This document shows, piece after piece, positions 50,713-50,737 of a stretch of 50,737 nucleotides of DNA. Under the pieces are notes generated by a model, which made no database searches, was not told where the DNA came from, and was given only the letters and a program-made list of their open reading frames with translations. Made by a program: the position numbers and the translations under genes. Every line of letters starts with the position of its first letter. Within the stretch, counting starts at the first letter, position 1. The DNA comes from Heyndrickxia coagulans DSM 1 = ATCC 7050 (GTDB lineage Bacteria; Bacillota; Bacilli; Bacillales; Bacillaceae_C), in assembly GCF_000290615.1 (NCBI RefSeq), contig NZ_ALAS01000287.1, positions 1 to 50,737 on the forward strand. The letters run 5' to 3'.

Positions 50713-50737
50713 TTTACTGAGAGTTTGATCCTGGCTC
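50713..50737 (+). rRNA. rrs: 16S ribosomal RNA, 5' end (partial)
   Basis: AGAGTTTGATCCTGGCTC from 50720 is the universal 16S start (E. coli position 8 onward), which places base 1 at about 50713. The rest lies beyond the window. Confidence 0.95.

Overview
The window is chromosomal DNA of an endospore-forming member of the Bacillaceae. The evidence is the gene order, which follows the Bacillus subtilis origin-proximal stretch from csfB to lysS almost gene for gene, together with many sporulation genes (csfB, yabG, sspF, spoVG, fin, spoVT, yabP, yabQ, spoIIE, yabS, yabT) and Bacillus-type promoters. The moderate GC content and protein details suggest something near Heyndrickxia (Bacillus) coagulans, but that species guess is not proven by anything here.

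Layout. The window opens with the last bases of a 23S rRNA, a spacer holding two related structured repeats, and a 5S rRNA. It closes with tandem rRNA promoters and the first 25 bases of a 16S rRNA, so it is the whole interval between two rRNA operons. From 0.8 to 8.5 kb lie csfB, a PLP decarboxylase, tmk, darA (yaaQ), yaaR, holB, ricT, yabA, trmN6, yazA and rsmI, with abrB facing the other way. From 9.3 to 18.5 kb come metG, a parS site, tatD, rnmV, ksgA, yabG, veg, sspF, ispE, purR, ridA and spoVG. From 18.6 to 31.8 kb come a decayed gene, glmU, prs, ctc, pth, fin, mfd, spoVT, a MOP-family flippase, yabN and rqcP. From 32 to 39 kb lie yabP, yabQ, divIC, yabR, tRNA-Met, spoIIE, yabS and yabT. 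From 39.3 to 50.3 kb lie tilS, hpt, ftsH, coaX, hslO, cysK, folP-folB-folK and lysS.

Functions cluster into translation (metG, lysS, ksgA, rsmI, trmN6, rnmV, tilS, pth, rqcP, tRNA-Met), replication and segregation (tmk, holB, yabA, parS), cell-wall and isoprenoid precursors (glmU, ispE, a flippase), nucleotide and folate supply (prs, purR, hpt, folP-B-K), and sporulation control (csfB, abrB, ricT, spoVG, fin, spoVT, spoIIE). Regulatory sites fit these roles: a sigma-H promoter before spoVG, forespore-type promoters before csfB, sspF, fin and spoVT, a sigma-K-like promoter before yabG, a spoIIE promoter with the unusual 21-bp spacing, paired PurBoxes before purR, a sigma-B-like promoter before ctc, and a CymR-like box at cysK.

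Compared with the B. subtilis order as I remember it, several genes are absent here: xpaC-yaaN, yabE, yacD, pabB-pabA-pabC and the yazB-dusB pair. Some may lie elsewhere in the genome. This is mainly conserved housekeeping DNA and I found no convincing new multi-gene system. The observations most worth checking are the twin structured repeats in the rRNA spacer, the parS site in the loop of the metG terminator, a YabN that lacks its second MazG domain, and the decayed anchored protein between spoVG and glmU.
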